Shown piece after piece: positions 34,522-45,492 of a stretch of 64,000 bases of DNA. Where the stretch lies: assembly GCA_029582265.1 (NCBI GenBank), contig CM055823.1:12846060-12910059 (forward strand). Reading direction: 5' to 3'. This DNA is from Zoroaster sp. YZ-2022. Its lineage: Eukaryota > Echinodermata > Asteroidea > Forcipulatida > Zoroasteridae. Under the pieces are notes generated by a model. It saw only the letters and a program-made list of their open reading frames with translations, had not been told where the DNA came from and ran no database searches. Every line of letters starts with the position of its first letter. The stretch's first letter is position 1. Made by a program: the position numbers and the translations under genes.

Positions 34522-35050
34522 TTTGATGAAAACGCTGACATGGGTTTCGGATGTATTAATAATATTGGGCACTGATGACGCTAGTTCTTTGTTTAGTGTT
34601 AAGAAAGTTATGATATATTGAAATAAGCTGAAAATGCGCATTAATTGTAGTCATTGTATACAAAAAGTTGCATTGTGTGTTCCTTAGGCGTCCAAGTAGT
34701 GAACTCATCCAAACGTAATTTTAGGCAAGACTCGATCGACAGGACGGGTTGGTAGATGAGACTGTAAGTGGGAGTTTTTTGGGACAGTAGGTGGCAGAAG
34801 ACTGATGAGGTGTTTGTTATTGTTCGAAATTGACATTATTGTTTGCAGTATTATCTGTACAGATATTACTACAATAGTACAAAATGGCAATGAAGTGTTT
34901 GATGAAAACGAACACAGGGGTTTCGGCTACTTGTACATATAATTATTGGGACACAGAGTTCTTTGTTTATAAGATATATTGAAATAAACTTAAAACGCAT
35001 GAACTGTAATCATTGTACACACAAATTTCATTGTTTGTCCCCTAGAGCTA
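34522..35050 (+). repeat. Direct duplication of about 165 bp, spaced 375 bp
   Basis: TTTGATGAAAACGCTGACAT ... ATATTGAAATAAGCTGAAAA ... GTCATTGTATAC is repeated from about 34897 as TTTGATGAAAACGAACACAG ... ATATTGAAATAAACTTAAAA ... ATCATTGTACAC. Confidence 0.65.
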
Positions 35051-35379
35051 GACGTTTGAGACAATTTGTATGTGAATAAATGCAAAGGATGTAACAAATC
35101 AAGTTAATGCCCTTCCATTAAATGTGTGCAACGATTCTCAAACGATTCAAAATATCTTGGATTTGGGAAATATAACTTTTTTGCCATGTCCCCAAGGTTT
35201 TTATCCTGTTGTAAAGACCAAGCACTTTAGTCTCTGGGCTGGAGGGGTCTCAACCGTGCGCACCCCCCCCCCCCATAACCCACCGCCACTGATATATTTT
35301 TGTTCCTTTGGATGTTCTAAACACGAAAAAAGATGTTAACATTGAAAATTTTGGGTTGCACTATCTGTTCTGGCCCACT

Positions 35380-36560
35380 ATTGTTTACCCGTATAATGAG
35401 TTTACGCTGATAATTCTTAGCACTAGGGGTGGAAGAAGATCAAACATCTCGCCATTACTGCCATCATGTCTTCACCTATTATTATGTAACTTGGTACAAT
35501 TAATGTTCAGTCATATGTCATCATGATGACATCGTTGGTTCTCATGAAAATGACTGCTAGAGGGCGCTATAATTGCCCGTATTTTATGCATATTTTAATT
35601 ATTGGGATTTTCAGAAAAATATATATAAGTCATTATAATTATAAGTCATTTAGTCATTATAGTTGCCACCAAGAACAAAAAATTTATTAATTTATGCCAT
35701 AAATGGGTTTGTCTATGTATAATATAACCACAAAAATGTGTTAACTTTTCTTTCTCTGGGGGCACTTTTTTAGCCCCATGCTATTAAGCTTAGTTGGATG
35801 TCCAGATCAATACATATTGAATAATCCTTTATTTCTCGAACATGCTTTGACCTACATTAATCATACTTGGCACAATAAATGTTTATTCACATGTCGTCAA
35901 GATGATATCATTGGTTGTCATGGAAACTACCTCTAGAGGGCGCTGTACTTGGATGCATATCATGCGCACATGAATTAATGGATACAATTATTTCTTACTT
36001 TTAGCCATTGTAGTACACCAGTTATCACTATGGGGATAAAGTATCATTAAGTTTTACTTGACAAGGATGTGTCGTCTGTAATGTAAAGAAAAACGAAAGA
36101 TAAATTTGAACATATTTTGTTAAGGGGTCTCTGGAGCTCATTGTTTAAGCCCCTATCATGTCAAATTCGGCCGGGAATCCTTAGCATTTGGAGTGGGAGG
36201 GGATTACACAAACCTCAATTACTCTGGCATGCTTTGACTTTCATTAATAAAACTTGGCATATTAAATGTTAATGTATATGTTGTCAGGATGATGTCATTG
36301 ATTGCCATAGAAACTACCTCTAGAGGATGCTGTATTTTGATAAATATTATGCGCAAATGAATAAATGGTTAAATATATTTATTATTTTTCACCATTGTAG
36401 TACACTATAGGGGCAATGTATCATTAATTTTTAACTGGATATGATATGTTAACTCTAGTGTAAGAAAAAAGGATAAATTTGAAAATCTTGGGTTATGTTG
36501 TCTCTGGAGATCAGTGTTAAAGGCCATATCGGCCCATGTTCAGCCAAGAATCCTTAGCCA
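35380..36560 (+). repeat. Diverged tandem repeat, about 380-bp unit, three copies
   Basis: The anchor block GTCATGGAAACTACCTCTAG with following GGGCGCTGT occurs at about 35544, 35918 and 36305. Each copy also has a CATGCTTTGAC block upstream (weak in the first) and a GAATCCTTAGC...GGGTGGGAGG block downstream. The copies have many differences, so the duplication is old. Confidence 0.7.
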
Positions 36561-36973
36561 TATGGGGTGGGAGGAAACAATTGCATGCTGAGACATCGCG
36601 ACACAAATTCTACCAGCTCCCAAATATAATGAGAATCTCCTTCAGAGGAAACATGAGAGAACAAATTGGCACATGGAGAGCTGGAGGTGATTCATTGTGG
36701 GGATCAATTCAACAAGTAAGGCCCTGACTAAGACAGACACGTAGTAAATTCATAAATGTCCATGAGACATTCTCGTTGGATGATCACATGTGCTTGTACT
36801 ACATACATGTACTGTCTGAAGACTTGTAGAACAAAAGGGACTATTTCAGAGGTCCTCAGAAGGACTTTTGTGCGCTTCAAAAAGTTAGAGTCCAAATGCA
36901 ATGGGAACAATAGAAGGGAACATTAGTGGTCCTTGGTGGTCTTGGAAAGCATGAATGTGTGGGGGTGCATTAA

Positions 36974-37346
36974 CCCTCCTATTTGTTTGACCATTTGAAA
37001 CCATTCAAAATTTCCACTTACCAAAATGCCCATTGGTTTTGTACACACATGGTGATACCATTTGAACAGTGTTGGTAGCAAGCTTTACTACCATTCAAAT
37101 CCATTCAAATGCATAGAGGGTCCATTGATTCACCACTTAGAAGTATCCAAACAAGGTTTTGTACATGTATTAGCTGTACTACCATTTGGAAAGATCCAAA
37201 CAAGGTTTGTATTAGCTGACCTACCATTCAAAACTATTTGGGGGAATCAATACTGTACACAGTTATTTCACCATTCAAAACCACAAAAGCGAATGGTTTC
37301 AAATGGTGGATCAACTTGTATGAAAAAGGCACCAGAAGTAGGAGGG
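36974..37346. mobile_element. TTAA-flanked CCCTCCTA element, shorter relative
   Basis: Flanked by TTAA at 36970-36973 and 37347-37350. The left 110 bases and right 110 bases match 11936-12552 almost exactly (ACCATTTGAAACCATTCAAA, CACCAGAAGTAGGAGGG), but the middle is deleted and locally duplicated. Confidence 0.85.
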
Positions 37347-37650
37347 TTAATGGCGATATTCGGCCGGTACAAACATGTACATGTAAATGTATGTGACATT
37401 AATTCAACATTTTTAAGCAAAGCCTCCTTCACATGGGAATGGTTGCAATAATAATCTGCAAAAGATTGGAATCTTATTGATGGCTATCAATACAACCATT
37501 TCAGAAATCGTGAAAAATGTGAAATAAAAGTTCTCATCAGTCTAGATAATTGCATGTATACATGTATATCATGTAGGCCTACATAAGTACATGTAGCACC
37601 TCATGGTACAATGTATTATTAAACAAAGAGGATTCTGTGCTATTCAAACT

Positions 37651-38005
37651 TAAAAGGGAAAATACAACTTTTGTAATTTACAAACTATTATCTAATTTAA
37701 CCTTTTTAATTAATTGGTGTGAAATTCTTGAAAAATGATTCTGTCTAAATTGCATTCGTCTTAGAGAAAAAATCAATTGTTTTGCTGCATGACAACTTTC
37801 TGTAAAACATTAAAACATTAAAATGTACTTAAGTGTTTTGTCATTTTTATCAAAAATGTGAGTACAGTGATGAAACTTCCAAAGCTTAGTTTTAGCATGT
37901 ACATGTACATGTATTTCTTGAAAACGAGGTTGAAATGAATGTACACTACATGTACAGTACATGTACAGTACATTTCCAAGAACTAATGTTGTACCTCCCC
38001 TTTAA
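37651..38005. mobile_element. AAGGGAAGGTACAACATT family copy
   Basis: The left end is TTAAAAGGGAAAATACAACT and the right end is AATGTTGTACCTCCCCTTTAA. The inside has the CTTGAAAA and GTGAAATTCTTGAAAAATGA blocks typical of the family. Confidence 0.65.
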
Positions 38006-38969
38006 CAAGTGATACAAACATGTGTGGACTAGTGAAAATGTTGACAGACCTTTTGTTAAAAAAGTACAAAAACACATTTTGCTGTAGAAACAATCGTACC
38101 TACATATGTATACTATCTTACACACACATACATGTAGTTTGCTACCGGAACGCTGGTAGTTTTTTTTAGCAATGGCGCTATGGCAAAATTAGTAGATGAC
38201 ACGGGATCTTTGTTGAGGAACCAATCAAATGACAAGGATCTGTGTGCATGTTATATAATAAGTCTATTACCTACATGAAGTGTGCCAGCCTACTGTCATC
38301 CATACCACAGCATTGTACATGTACTCCACGCACGCACAAAGAGCATGGCACAACAAGCGTGGTTACGAGTTTTGCTACCCTGCCCGGCCTGCCTTAAGAC
38401 ATGATGGGATTAGGTACTTAACACAAGAAGGTAGTTCCTGGATCCGGAACTAGATGCAATCTTAAACTAGATGCAATCTTAAACTAGACGCAGGTGAACC
38501 ATCAGCTGTGGGGCAAATGTGACACGCCAAGTTTCACGCGCTGGGTAAGTCTCCCAGAATGCATTGCTTCGTTTTGAGACCTTGTGCATCAGTCTGTGGA
38601 ACAATACATCATGAATGGCCCAAATCCATTGTTCTTGGAGTACTATGCCGTGGACTAGGATAGTACAGGAGTGGCACACTTTCTGTACATGTACGTATGT
38701 GTACATGTAGGTACAGTGTAATAGGCATTCATCTATTGATTAGTGTTCATTATTTATCTTCACAGAGTGGTCCAGTCTCTCTCCTCTTTTTATGAGCTTC
38801 TAATTCTTCTTGCTTGCTAACTCACTGTCCATTACTACATGTATATGCAGTAACTCTTTACTCTTCTGGCAGCATTATTAACCATGATGTCAACTGAACA
38901 TGTATGTTCAATTAGCCATGCTTTGTGTTTAACAATCATGTGTTTGTTTCATTTTTCTGGTCCTTTCAG
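38006..38969. other. Intronic sequence before APIP last exon A
   Basis: No gene seen. It contains a repeated AACTAGATGCAATCTTA near 38449-38480 and ends in a good polypyrimidine tract (TTTCATTTTTCTGGTCCTTT) before the CAG acceptor. Confidence 0.6.
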
Positions 38970-39075
38970 GTGTGAATGTTATGACTATCTCTTTGAGGTT
39001 GCTATCAAAATGAAACAACTTGGCATGGATCCAACAGAGAAGCCTATACCAGGCATGGAAAATGGCATAAAGTGA
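38970..39075 (+). CDS. APIP: APIP last exon A (canonical-type C-terminus)
   Basis: The acceptor is TCCTTTCAG|G. The exon encodes CECYDYLFEVAIKMKQLGMD followed by PTEKPIPGMENGIK and TGA. Its tail resembles the human C-terminus (GLDPSQLPVGENGIV), so this is the ancestral-type ending. No AATAAA is visible just downstream; an ATTAAA at 39218-39223 falls inside the transposon at 39152-39808, so a transposon-supplied polyadenylation signal is possible but unproven. Confidence 0.94.
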
Positions 39076-39151
39076 CCCTTGTCACTGCAGCAACCAAGGC
39101 ATGATTTGATTTCATTTATTTGTGTGCACCTTCATTGCCTCTGCACCTCTA

Positions 39152-39808
39152 CCGTAATTTCCTGCGTATAAGACGCTCGGTGTATAAGGCGCATTACCCC
39201 AGAATCGGGGGAATGTGATTAAAGTGTCAACGTACAAGGCGCACCGCCGTATAAGGCGCACCATGACCGCTCAGTAGTGCAGTGCATGCCAGAAGCGCTA
39301 TAGCACGACCATGCCGCCGCCACCACCACGCGCGCGTCGTACTAGAAAGGTAGTCTGGTTGCGGCCCAAGTGATCCCGCGGTGTTGTGCGTAATACACTG
39401 TGATTAATAATCGGTGAAAACAGACACGGCAAAAGTTGACAACCTTGCACACATCGCATAGAGACTTAGTCATAAGCGTTGTAGATAAAAATGCGCGATC
39501 GGTATACGATGTTGGGCATGCTATTTTTTAGAAACAGGGGAATTCTGCTTTTGGTACGTCACACACGAGTGAGGTCTTTCGTGAGTATTATTTACGGTGA
39601 ATGAATGCATGAAAATCTTGCGCTAATGACCTTCATTGGAAAACACGGCCGCTTTGTTAGGTTGAGGTCCACCGAAAGTTACACAAGCGGTAATCATCAC
39701 TTTGATCTCAAGCGACACCAGATAAGGCGCACCGTTAGATAAGACGCAGTGACGTTTTCGTACCTTTAAAAGTCAGATAAGCCGCGTCTTATACGCAGGA
39801 AATTACGG
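39152..39808. mobile_element. TA-flanked element with 25-bp perfect inverted repeats
   Basis: The ends CCGTAATTTCCTGCGTATAA (continuing GACGC) are perfectly complementary. TA flanks both sides (39150-39151 and 39809-39810). The inside has further TATAAGGCGCA motifs near both ends and GC-rich sequence (CATGCCGCCGCCACCACCAC). No transposase. A TA target fits Tc1/mariner-type elements. It is 77 bases past the stop of APIP last exon A. Confidence 0.85.
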
Positions 39809-39810
39809 TA

Positions 39811-39987
39811 ATACACCTCTGCACCTCTAATACGCCTCTGCACCTCTAATACGCCTCTGCACCTCTAATACGCCTCTGCACCTCTAATACGCCTCTGCAC
39901 CTCTAATACGCCTCTGCACCTCTAATACGCCTCTGCACCTCTAATACGCCTCTGCACCTCTAATACGCCTCTGCACCTCTAATACAG
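39811..39987 (+). repeat. 19-bp minisatellite, about 9 copies
   Basis: The unit is CCTCTGCACCTCTAATACG. The sequence left of the neighbouring element (GCCTCTGCACCTCTA, to 39151) is the rest of the first unit. Confidence 0.9.
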
Positions 39988-40099
39988 TATGCCTCCTACA
40001 CTTTAGCACCTCCTACATGTACACCAAGAATACATTCCCATTTTCTGCTAACCTCCTGCAGACCGCTTCACATTCCCATTTTCTGATCTCCTATGTTAA

Positions 40100-40465
40100 C
40101 CCTTGTCTCCAAAATGCCACAAAAACAAAAACTGCTAAGTGCACAATGCTTTTTCTATGCATGCCTTAAAATATTGCACACTGTACACAAGAATGGTACA
40201 TGGATACCCCAAAATGCCCCTGGGTCTGGGACAAAAACAACGTGTATGTGTATGTGTATACCCCAAGTTACTGCACTGGTTGATTTCAAGTTAGCCTTGC
40301 AATGAAACAAAGCAGGTGGCTGCTTCAGTTTACCTCATCTCTCTGAAGAGCCTTGGGGAATGCCATTCATCTTTAGATAAGAAAGTGTGTACCGCAATAT
40401 GTCCCAGTTGAGACATTTTGAAGTATGGGTCCACTTTGTAAAGAACAACACTGATAATAGGAGGG
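40100..40465. mobile_element. Possible TTAA-flanked CCCT element
   Basis: Flanked by TTAA at 40096-40099 and 40466-40469. The left end is CCCTTGTCTCC and the right end in complement CCCTCCTATTATC. The inverted repeat is short, so the left limit could be chance. Confidence 0.4.
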
Positions 40466-41040
40466 TTAATGGTATCCTGCTACATTTGTACATTGTGCAT
40501 CTCCATTTTGATTCCTCCACCTCACTTTCCTGGGATTTTCTGATCCCCTTCCATATTCCAATTTTCAGATCACCTTCTTTAGAGAATCTCAATTTTTCAG
40601 TGTTTGCTCTTTTCATACATATCTATACTTTGACTCACATGTCCATTTTCTGAGTTCTACACACAATGGACTGTTTTGATCTTCTCCTCCACTTTCAGAC
40701 AACCTCCTAGAAAGCGCCTCACATGTTCATTGTTTAATCCCCACTCCATTTCTATTTCATAATTTTAGATCTTTACATGCATACTTTCTGACCTACATGT
40801 ACATGTACTTGGTCAATTTCTTCATACGTGTACATTGTTACGATCCGAAAATCTTCAAACTATCCGTGAATGCAAATTACTCAAAAAGCCTGAATTTTCT
40901 CAGATGCAACAAAGAAATCAAACAAGGTCACACTGATATAAAGAACAAAGAAAGTGATTTAATAATGAAAATATCAACTGCTTCAAATATCGATGGGTTT
41001 AACAAGCGTACAATGATTAGGGTAAACAAGTGTACATTAA

Positions 41041-41800
41041 CCCTAACCACCCCACATCACACAAAATGCTCTATGAGGTATTGGAGCATTTTGTGTGATT
41101 GAGGAAGGATGCTATATATTTTCTGTGTTATTTTGGGTGATTGTGGAAGGATGCTATATCTGTTCTGTGTTATTTTGTGTGATTGAGGAAGGATGCTAGA
41201 TATATGTGCTGGGTGATTTTGGGTGATTGAGGAAGGTGCTACATGTGTATGTGTGTTGTGTGATTTTGTGGAGGATTGAGATACATGTAGGATGGCCATG
41301 TGCTGTGTGATTTTGTGGAGGATTGAGATAGGATGGCTATGTTGTGGTTGAATAGCTCCATGCTGTAATGCATCGGAAAGGTAAGATATTCCATGGAATT
41401 ATACATGTACATGAAGCTCCATGGATTATTATTCATACAAAAAAAAAAAAAAAGGTAATGATGACAACATAATGATATCTGACATGCAGTATGGTACATG
41501 TACCAACAAATGACATGACTTTTACTGCAAAAACACCAGTGTCAATATCAGTTGACTGAGCCAACAAAAAAAAACAAAAAAAAACATGTATTTTTGTTCA
41601 TAATAAAGGGATAAAGGCAAAGGGTACAGGTATGTGTGATTTTGTGTGATTGAGGCAGTGGGCACACTACACACGAAATACAGCATAATATATTGGGTGA
41701 TTTTGGAGTATTCAGGAACCTTCCAAATTTTATGAAGACATTTTGTAGCATTTTGTGTGATTGAGGATGCATCCTACCTAAAAGGGCCAGGGGGTTAGGG
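41041..41800. mobile_element. TTAA-flanked CCCTAACC element with internal minisatellite
   Basis: Flanked by TTAA at 41037-41040 and 41801-41804. The ends are CCCTAACCACCCC and, in complement, CCCTAACCCCCTGG. The inside has about six diverged units of TTTTGTGTGATTGAGGAAGG with ATGCTA-like linkers, again near 41640-41770. No transposase. Confidence 0.75.
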
Positions 41801-41804
41801 TTAA

Positions 41805-42470
41805 GAAAAGATCTTATACTAAATAAGAAGATCTTACGGGCCGAGGGCTGAGCAGGCTCCAGCGAAAACGAAACAAAAACAGTTCTCTGACACGGTGTAA
41901 ATAGAGCAGCTGGACGTGGGGCGAATTCAGCTCCAACAAATGGCCGGAAATAGACGAAACCACGGGGACACAAGTCAACTACCATGACAAAAATATGGGA
42001 AAGAATAAATCCCAAAAATACTGAACTGTAGATTTAGTTCACAAAATGTCTCTTCCGGAATTATAAATTCAGCTCTCAGACACTTCACTCGGTCAAGACG
42101 AACTTTATCAAAACACTCCACAGACGAGTCGTAAGCGACATCACAGGTCCTAGTGGGTGTACACTGAAGTATCTCATCAACTCCTGTTTACCGAAGTCTT
42201 GGTTTGCTCAAGTCCTGCCTAAAATCCTCTACCAGCCTGTATTTATAGTTGTTAATCCCTTCTAGAAAATACTAGAGATTTCTTTCTTATTCACTTCACT
42301 TCTAGAAATTTCTGTTAAATTACATCATTTTCCAAAAATAAACTTCCAGAATGTTCCATTCATAACCCGCAAACATAATCCCGCCCCCTTTGGGGTCAAC
42401 ACGCGGTCACGCACGGATTATATCCACTGGCGGTTTGTGTGTATATGTAACAACATATACATGTACATTG
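41805..42470. other. Unassigned sequence between elements
   Basis: A duplicated AGATCTTA near 41810-41835 and TCTAGAAATTTCT near 42300. A retroelement terminal region is possible, but I see no defining ends or coding motif. Confidence 0.4.
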
Positions 42471-42471
42471 G

Positions 42472-42731
42472 AGTGTCGTGGCCGAGCGGTCTAGCGCACC
42501 GAACTCAAGTTCTGGTGTTGCCAGCAGCAGGGTGTGGGTTCGAGCCCCGGTCATGACACTTGTGTCCTTGAGCAAGGTACTTAACCATAATTGCTTCGTC
42601 CTTCGGATGGGACGTAAAGCCGTAGGTCCAGTGTGTTGTGTAATGCACGTTAAAGAATGCGCCTTGAGCACCACTTAGTTGGTGGATACGTGCGCTATAT
42701 AAGTCCACACATTATTATTATTATTATTATT
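42472..42731 (+). mobile_element. Leu-tRNA SINE, middle-segment type S, full length
   Basis: GTGTCGTGGCCGAGCGGTCT head, GAACTCAAGTTCTGG anticodon arm, GGGTTCGAGCCCCGG B box, TCGTCCTTCGGATGGGACGT middle and GCGCTATATAAGTCCACACA with an ATT tail. Nearly identical to 24840-25102 in the opposite orientation. Confidence 0.9.
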
Positions 42732-43704
42732 GCAATGTTTTGGTCTTCTCTATTTTCAGATCAAACCCTGCAAGTGGCTCATATCTTTTTAAATTCATGT
42801 TCCTATCTTCACCCTATCCCCATTTTCAGATGACCCCCCACCTATCACCTCAATTCCCTATGAGCTGATTTCCATCCATCCCCATGTTTAGATAACCTAC
42901 ACGTACAAAGCGCCTCCAAATTTGAAACCCACCCCTATCCCAATGTGCTTTGTAAGTTACAAATTATCCATTTTCTAAAAAGTCTTCTTTGTATTTTTAC
43001 ATAACACTTCTCAATCCTCCATTATCTGACCCCACCCCATCCAAATGTTCAGACAACAGATCCATAGTACTCATACTGGTATGTGTGTTCAAGTACATCT
43101 GTACTTGTACTCTTACTCAATATAAATCAGATCACCTCCAGCAAAGCACCTCACATCTTCCTTCTCTGATCCCCACCCCATCAGGACAGTTTTCAAAGCA
43201 ATTTATCTAAATAATGCTAGCCTGTTTTAATATATTTTAAATAAATATATAATCCCAATGTTCAGCTGTTCTCCTGTAAAGAACCTCACATCTTCATTTT
43301 TTGATCCCAACCACTTCCCTAAAACTTTCTTCAAAGCACCTTTTTCTGATCCCAACCCATCCATTTTCTGCAAAGTACTTGTACCTCAAATTGCATAGTT
43401 AATATTGCAGTTAAGATTAAGTAAGTGTTAACCACATTAGAGGTACCAGACTGTTCTTGTTTAAACGTATGAAAACCATGTTTTCCATATTCATTGTAAC
43501 AGGTCATTTAGAAAAGAGTACACTTACCTAAACTGGATATTCTTTCACTTTTCATTAAAGTGACAATACATCAAGATTGATACCATCATTCAGCGAAGTA
43601 AATTTCACGTTACATGTACATTTGGGCCATTTTGTTATTTTTGAATTACTAATTTTACTTACCTTTTAAATGATATTTATATATTTGTGTTTATATCTGT
43701 TCAG

Positions 43705-43792
43705 GTGTGAGTGCTATGACTACTTATTTGACATAGCTTTTACTATGAAACAACTTGGTATTGACTCAAGTGTGAAGCCCTTGAAGGACTAA
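43705..43792 (+). CDS. APIP: APIP last exon B (duplicated alternative last exon)
   Basis: The acceptor is ATCTGTTCAG|G, in the same phase as last exon A. It encodes CECYDYLFDIAFTMKQLGID followed by SSVKPLKD and TAA: 28 residues against 34 in exon A, lacking the GMENGIK end. The two exons share about 15 of the first 20 residues but differ at many codon third positions, so the duplication is not recent, and the intact frame, acceptor and stop suggest selection. It lies 4.6 kb past exon A, which carries its own stop, so the two can only be alternatives. Retention as a functional exon is inferred; no transcript evidence is available. Confidence 0.85.
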
Positions 43793-44611
43793 GATGCAAT
43801 TGGATACCATCTGTTATTAGCATGAACAAGTACATTACAGTACTCTAGGCTGCAATCATCTGAGATACTAAAGTTGGGAATCTGGACATGAACGTGACAG
43901 TAGGGAGCAAACTGCTGCAGGGAAGATGATATTGCTGGGAGTTACTGGTTAGTTCGCTAACCGTTTAACAATCTTTCACGGTCGTTTAACCGGTTAACCA
44001 AAAGTCTGCACCTGATAGCCACACAAACTGCATCGTCTGCAAATGGCACAATGTGTATCAATTTTCAAAAAGCATCAATAAACTTCCCGCAACGATTGTC
44101 TTATAACTAATGCAGTCAAAAATAAAGTCTAGAACAACAAAATGGGCGACAAATTCTTCCAAAATTGTTGGTCATATTTGTTAAATATTGGTTTGAGTTA
44201 GCCGGTTAGCAATGTATAAACGGTTAGTGCAGTTTCAGTTGGTTAACCGATTAACACTCGAAGATGAGTATTAAGGCACAACTTGTCTACAGTGTACTTG
44301 ATTTAAAACCCCTATACACTATTGGTAATTTCTACTACATATGTAAATGTATATGATCGCAGTTTAACTTGAAATTTTATTTTGAGTAAAGTTGATGATG
44401 GTATGAAACATCCCTTGTAATCTTTCTGTCTGATTTGATATCATTTTAGTAAAACTAGTAAAAACAATTCCCATTTGAATAAACAAAATACAACATTATG
44501 AACATGGACAGTCTGAATACATTTTCATTATATGTATGTTCTCAATAACGGTACATTGAAATAAGCTGTAGGTAAGTGTTTATCTTTGCCAAAAATATCA
44601 ATAGTGTTTAA
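43793..44611. other. APIP 3' untranslated region (isoform B) and flank
   Basis: It follows the TAA of last exon B. Near 43948-44000 and 44190-44260, GTTAGTTCGCTAACCG and GGTTAACCGATTAAC motifs recur in inverted and direct form and suggest a small repeat. The block TATACACTATTGGTAATTTC (44311) recurs near 60130. Confidence 0.5.
44077..44082 (+). promoter_or_regulatory. Candidate polyadenylation signal for APIP isoform B
   Basis: An AATAAA hexamer lies 285 bases past the TAA of last exon B. A second AATAAA lies near 44480. The choice is by position only, because no cleavage-site evidence is visible. Confidence 0.4.
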
Positions 44612-44870
44612 CTCTCCTATGCCCATGCTGAAATTTGGCCCAGTCAGCACTGCACCCACAGACAGTCACTTGAGTATTTTTGGTTGCATTGCCAATTGGT
44701 AGGTCAAACCACAGAGTCACACAGAGCTGTGTATGTACTGTCGAGTGGTTTTGGTTTGACCTATCCTAGCCACATGTCCTTGCATTTATTTGAGTGCACT
44801 GCACAAAGTCAATGGGTTGGGAGAGACATACAAATTTTGAGTGTCTTTGAGTGTTAAACCTATAGGAGGG
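44612..44870. mobile_element. TTAA-flanked CTCTCCTATGCCC element
   Basis: Flanked by TTAA at 44608-44611 and 44871-44874. Relative of 26339-26554, longer by an internal segment (CCTATCCTAGCCACATGTCC). The left end reads CTCTCC instead of CCCTCC, a single change. Confidence 0.8.
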
Positions 44871-45120
44871 TTAATGGCTTTAAACTTGATATCTTTTGCA
44901 TTATTTGGCAATTTGAGAAGATAAAGTGTGATACAGTACACACTGGTTTACAAATACCACTTTGAATCCTGGATAAAATTGGTGAAAATGTGACATAATG
45001 TTCTAAAAATAGTAATTATGATGAGCACTATTGGATGACTCAATCAGGAAGCATTATTTCTGATGGTTAAATGGTGCTACATATTAATGGGTATTCCTAG
45101 ATGCTATCATTACTATATTT

Positions 45121-45492
45121 AATAATAATAATAATAATAATAGTAATGTGGACTTATATATAATGTGGACACGTATCCACCAAACTGGTGCTCAAGGCGC
45201 ATTATATTATTACCCCTGCTCATCAGGCTCATAAATCATTCCTGAAACCATCTCAGCTCCCTGGGGAGTATACAGCTCAATTGCTGCCATTACAGCGCAT
45301 ATAGGGCTAATCAAACACAACAACCAACTCTGCCCTCACAGGTACCCATTTACCCCTGGGTGGAGAGAAGCAATTATGGTAAAGTGTCTTGCTCAAGGAC
45401 ACAAGCACCATGGTCGTGGTCGGGATTCGAACCCACATTCTGACGCCATCAGAACACAAATCCGATGCACTAAACCGCTCGACCATGGCACT
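45121..45492 (-). mobile_element. Leu-tRNA SINE, middle-segment type L, diverged copy
   Basis: On the minus strand: AGTGCCATGGTCGAGCGGTT head, GGGTTCGAATCCCGACCACG (an extended T arm), CTTGAGCAAGACACTTTACC, long middle and (ATT)n. The most diverged full-length copy here. Confidence 0.85.

Larger units (their letters stand above)
40020..43390 (+). repeat. Decayed minisatellite between the two APIP last exons
   Basis: Motifs of the type TTTTCTGATCCCCACCCCAT, CATTTTCAGA, CAACCTCCTGCAAAGCACCT and CACATCTTC recur irregularly at about 50-60-bp intervals, for example near 40040-40090, 40520-40770, 42750-42900 and 43000-43390. Later insertions (40100-40465, 41041-41800, 42472-42731) interrupt it. 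Confidence 0.6.
439..43792 (+). other. APIP: APIP gene locus (3' part; methylthioribulose-1-phosphate dehydratase)
   Basis: Seven coding exons on the + strand form the 3' part of APIP, a cytosolic zinc enzyme of the class II aldolase fold. It dehydrates 5-methylthioribulose-1-phosphate in the methionine salvage pathway; in vertebrates it is also described as an Apaf-1-interacting protein. The spliced reading frame starts at NEIYIAPSGVQKERLQ, which in human APIP lies roughly 50 residues from the N-terminus, so the first exons are upstream of this window. Exon phases agree at every junction (1, 0, 1, 2, 0, 2), and all introns are GT/AG. Intron sizes are 2.6, 1.3, 23.4 and 0.7 kb, then 10.0 kb to the first last exon or 14.8 kb to the second. 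Identification rests on recalled similarity to human APIP along the whole visible length; no search was run. Confidence 0.93.

Noticed and set aside
36536..36727. 63-codon ORF between APIP exons
   Set aside because: It overlaps the last unit of the 380-bp tandem repeat and has no domain signature.
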